Assembly: GCF_031877795.1 (NCBI RefSeq)
Contig: NC_133932.1
Location: 19,594,180 to 19,658,179 of the forward strand
DNA length: 64,000 nt
Direction: 5' to 3'
From: Strix aluco
Lineage: Eukaryota > Chordata > Aves > Strigiformes > Strigidae
Of this stretch, positions 62,175 through 64,000 are shown in pieces. Positions within the stretch are counted from its first letter, which is position 1; every line of letters starts with the position of its first letter. A program made the position numbers and the translations under genes. The notes beneath the pieces are model-generated. The model was not told where the DNA came from. It did no database searches and worked only from the letters and a program-made list of their open reading frames with translations.

Positions 62175-63468
62175 GTAAGCAGCTGAAAATTGACACTGGA
62201 CAAGACTGTGTGCATCAAGTAGTATTGTTTAGTGGATGGAGAAGAGAAAGGTTAGAGTTTTGTGCAAAAGTATATGAAGAGACGTTATGTGCCGCGATAC
62301 TGGAAGGCTAGCTCATAGTTTTTGTGAGGAAAATGAAATTACCACTGGATACTTGTAGGAGCTCTGTTGGCATGACTTTAGCAAGGAACTTGGGAGGACA
62401 ATATTGTAATGAAAGAAGTCTCCCTCTTTCCTCTAGACCTGTTTTGAAACTAAGAATTCTAAGACAATTCTCTTGTGAATGAAGCATGAAGGTTTTTCCA
62501 TCTCTTTTGCTCAGTTAAATTCTTTAGTCCGTGCAGTGTGACATACACACTTCTGAAACTGTACTGAAGTACATATTAAGCCGAGGTATAAAGTTACAGG
62601 TATTAGAGACAGAAAAAGCACATTGTATTATCTGGTGGCATTGCTGCCAGGGCAGTATTCTTTCATGCACCAGTACTTTGGTGTCCCGTAGAAGGAATTT
62701 AGAACTGCATGTGTTATTCATTGAACATCTTAATCCCATTATTGAAGATAATGGTTGAGGGTGAGGACTAATCATCATTACTCTCTCTTATGATAGTCTA
62801 AATTCTTATTTGGTGTTTTCACACCTCAGATGTTTATATACTACGTTCCAGTCCTTTAATTGCTTTCATGAGTTTCTCGTCCATAATGGAATTATTTATT
62901 TTATTTAGTTCCTCTTGTACCATACCCAGAGCTCTAACTTGTTGATTTAACCCTTTAAACATTTGCACATTGTATATTAAGTGCTGTCACACATTTCAGC
63001 TTCCCTTCTCTGTGGATTCTGTTACATAATCCTATTTGTGTGTGTCTATGTGTGTCTGTATGCATGTGTTTGCACACATCTGGATCTGTTTGTGTTTGAG
63101 CAGGTGCAGAGGAGGTAAAATTACACCTAAACACTGCATTGTAGTAATTCAACAAGAATCCATACTTCTCTCTTTTGTGATCTGTTGAAAGATTTATTCT
63201 TATGTTGATGAAGTGCTTTCTTGCTCACACTTACTTTAAAAGCCCTTTTGATTTAATATTAATATCAGCTACCTTGGAGTTTTTGTCTGCCTCGTGTACA
63301 GTTGTGCACCACACTGAAGATGAGGGGACTCTGCCACAGTAGTGAGTCCTCTGGGACAAGACAGGGCTAAACTGAGAAGAGCACACTGCAGTCAGCAATG
63401 GATTTTTAGCTAAAATTTGTCTTCACATGACTGTATCTTACTGTAATATTTTGCTGGTTATTGTTTAG
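62175..63468 (+). other. CREG1: CREG1 intron 2
   Basis: A 1.3-kb AT-rich intron with a TG-rich microsatellite near 63038-63075. Nothing else is recognised. Confidence 0.85.
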
Positions 63469-63653
63469 GTGAATGATTCAGAAGCAGGCTTAGCAAAAAA
63501 AGCATTATTCAGTCGCCACCCTGAAATGGAAAGTTGGCCTAAGGATCATAATTGGTTCTTTGCCAAATTCAACATCACCAATATTTGGGTCCTGGACTAC
63601 TTTGGTGGATTGAAAATTGTGACACCAGAAGAATATTACAGCGTCAAGCCTTA
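63469..63653 (+). CDS. CREG1: CREG1 exon 3, C-terminal part
   Basis: It codes residues 134 to about 194. It contains SRHPEMESWPKDHNWFFAKF and NITNIWVLDYFGG, nearly the human sequence as recalled, with sequons at N135 (NDS) and N168 (NIT). Both match human glycosylation sites; the third human site near the end (NVT) is absent. The frame meets TAG at 63652-63654, but the G of that TAG is also the first base of a strong donor (A/GTAAGT). Human CREG1 has, from memory, a fourth exon with the last few codons, so the true product probably splices here and ends one or a few residues later, outside the window. Confidence 0.93.
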
Positions 63654-64000
63654 GTAAGTACTTAAGTTTTGCATACTTAACTCATTATATTTGGAGCCTG
63701 TAAAACTGCTCCTTATTGTTAACAGTATATATTACTGTCTCTGGTTTTTATGCACATTTATGTCTTTCCCCTAAGTAGTCTACTGGATGCAGTGTCTGAA
63801 ATCATAAGATATGTTTGAATAGGGGATCCACCTACTTAACAATGTCGTGTCATATCTAAAGAACTATCTGTGGCTAAGTGCACTTGTACCTCAGTTTAAA
63901 TACAGTTTCTTGCAAGGAAGGACTCCTATAGTGGGCAGAGTCACTGTCCTCTGTTTGAATTAATTGCAGGACAGATGATGTTTTGATCTAACAGTTGAAA
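63654..64000 (+). other. CREG1: Likely CREG1 intron 3 (start), to window edge
   Basis: AT-rich sequence after the exon 3 donor. No acceptor with coding resemblance and no AATAAA hexamer was seen before the edge, so the last exon and the 3' untranslated region lie beyond. If the donor is not used, this would be 3' untranslated sequence. Confidence 0.6.

Noticed and set aside
1-64000. CRISPR arrays, operons, origins or bacterial-type systems
   Set aside because: The window has split genes with GT-AG introns, CpG islands and polymerase III tRNA genes. It is a vertebrate nuclear sequence, and no regularly spaced repeat array was seen.

Overview
The window looks like avian nuclear DNA. Three protein genes are recognised: MPZL1 (first exon only, minus strand, left edge), RCSD1/CapZIP (minus strand, six coding exons, about 32 kb) and CREG1 (plus strand, three exons, running to or past the right edge). 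Their order and orientation are, from memory, those of human 1q24 read in reverse. The bird assignment is an inference from short intergenic distances, an LTR fossil of a type common in bird genomes (about 2.78-3.3 kb), and one old CR1-type LINE fragment as the only recognisable LINE. I cannot name the species.

Layout. 1-7743 is MPZL1 intron 1, without a recognisable exon. 7744-7846 is the MPZL1 signal-peptide exon inside a CpG-rich island (about 7.0-8.5 kb). 8.5-12.2 kb is plain intergenic DNA. 12.2-14.3 kb is a second GC-rich island holding two convergent tRNA-Pro genes (AGG on plus, CGG on minus) that differ only at anticodon position 34. 14.3-18.5 kb is the 3' side of RCSD1 and may hide a last untranslated exon. 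RCSD1 coding exons lie at 19159-18506, 20232-20029, 21617-21546, 23054-22965, 25674-25567 and 50322-50317 (minus strand). They join in frame into a protein of about 377 residues that aligns along its length with remembered human CapZIP. The 24.6-kb intron 1 holds a striking 52-bp-arm inverted repeat (30392-30518) and an old CR1 fragment (about 44.1-44.5 kb). 50.6-58.4 kb is the space between the divergent RCSD1 and CREG1 promoters. 58.4-59.6 kb is the CREG1 CpG island with six same-orientation CCAAT boxes spaced in near multiples of 30 bp. CREG1 exons are 59166-59444, 62055-62174 and 63469 to about 63653. Intron 1 holds a candidate LTR fossil.

Roles. MPZL1 is a cell-surface immunoglobulin-family receptor, RCSD1 encodes a stress-kinase-regulated partner of the actin capping protein CapZ, and CREG1 encodes a secreted and lysosomal glycoprotein. 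They do not form one pathway. What links them is old conserved linkage, apparently including the tRNA pair.

The observations most worth a second look are the long hairpin in RCSD1 intron 1, the tRNA-Pro inverted pair, the periodic CCAAT array at CREG1, and two places where a strong splice donor lies beside or over a stop codon (end of RCSD1 exon 6, end of CREG1 exon 3). No clearly new protein system was found. Most long open frames here are by-products of GC-rich DNA or antisense shadows of exons.
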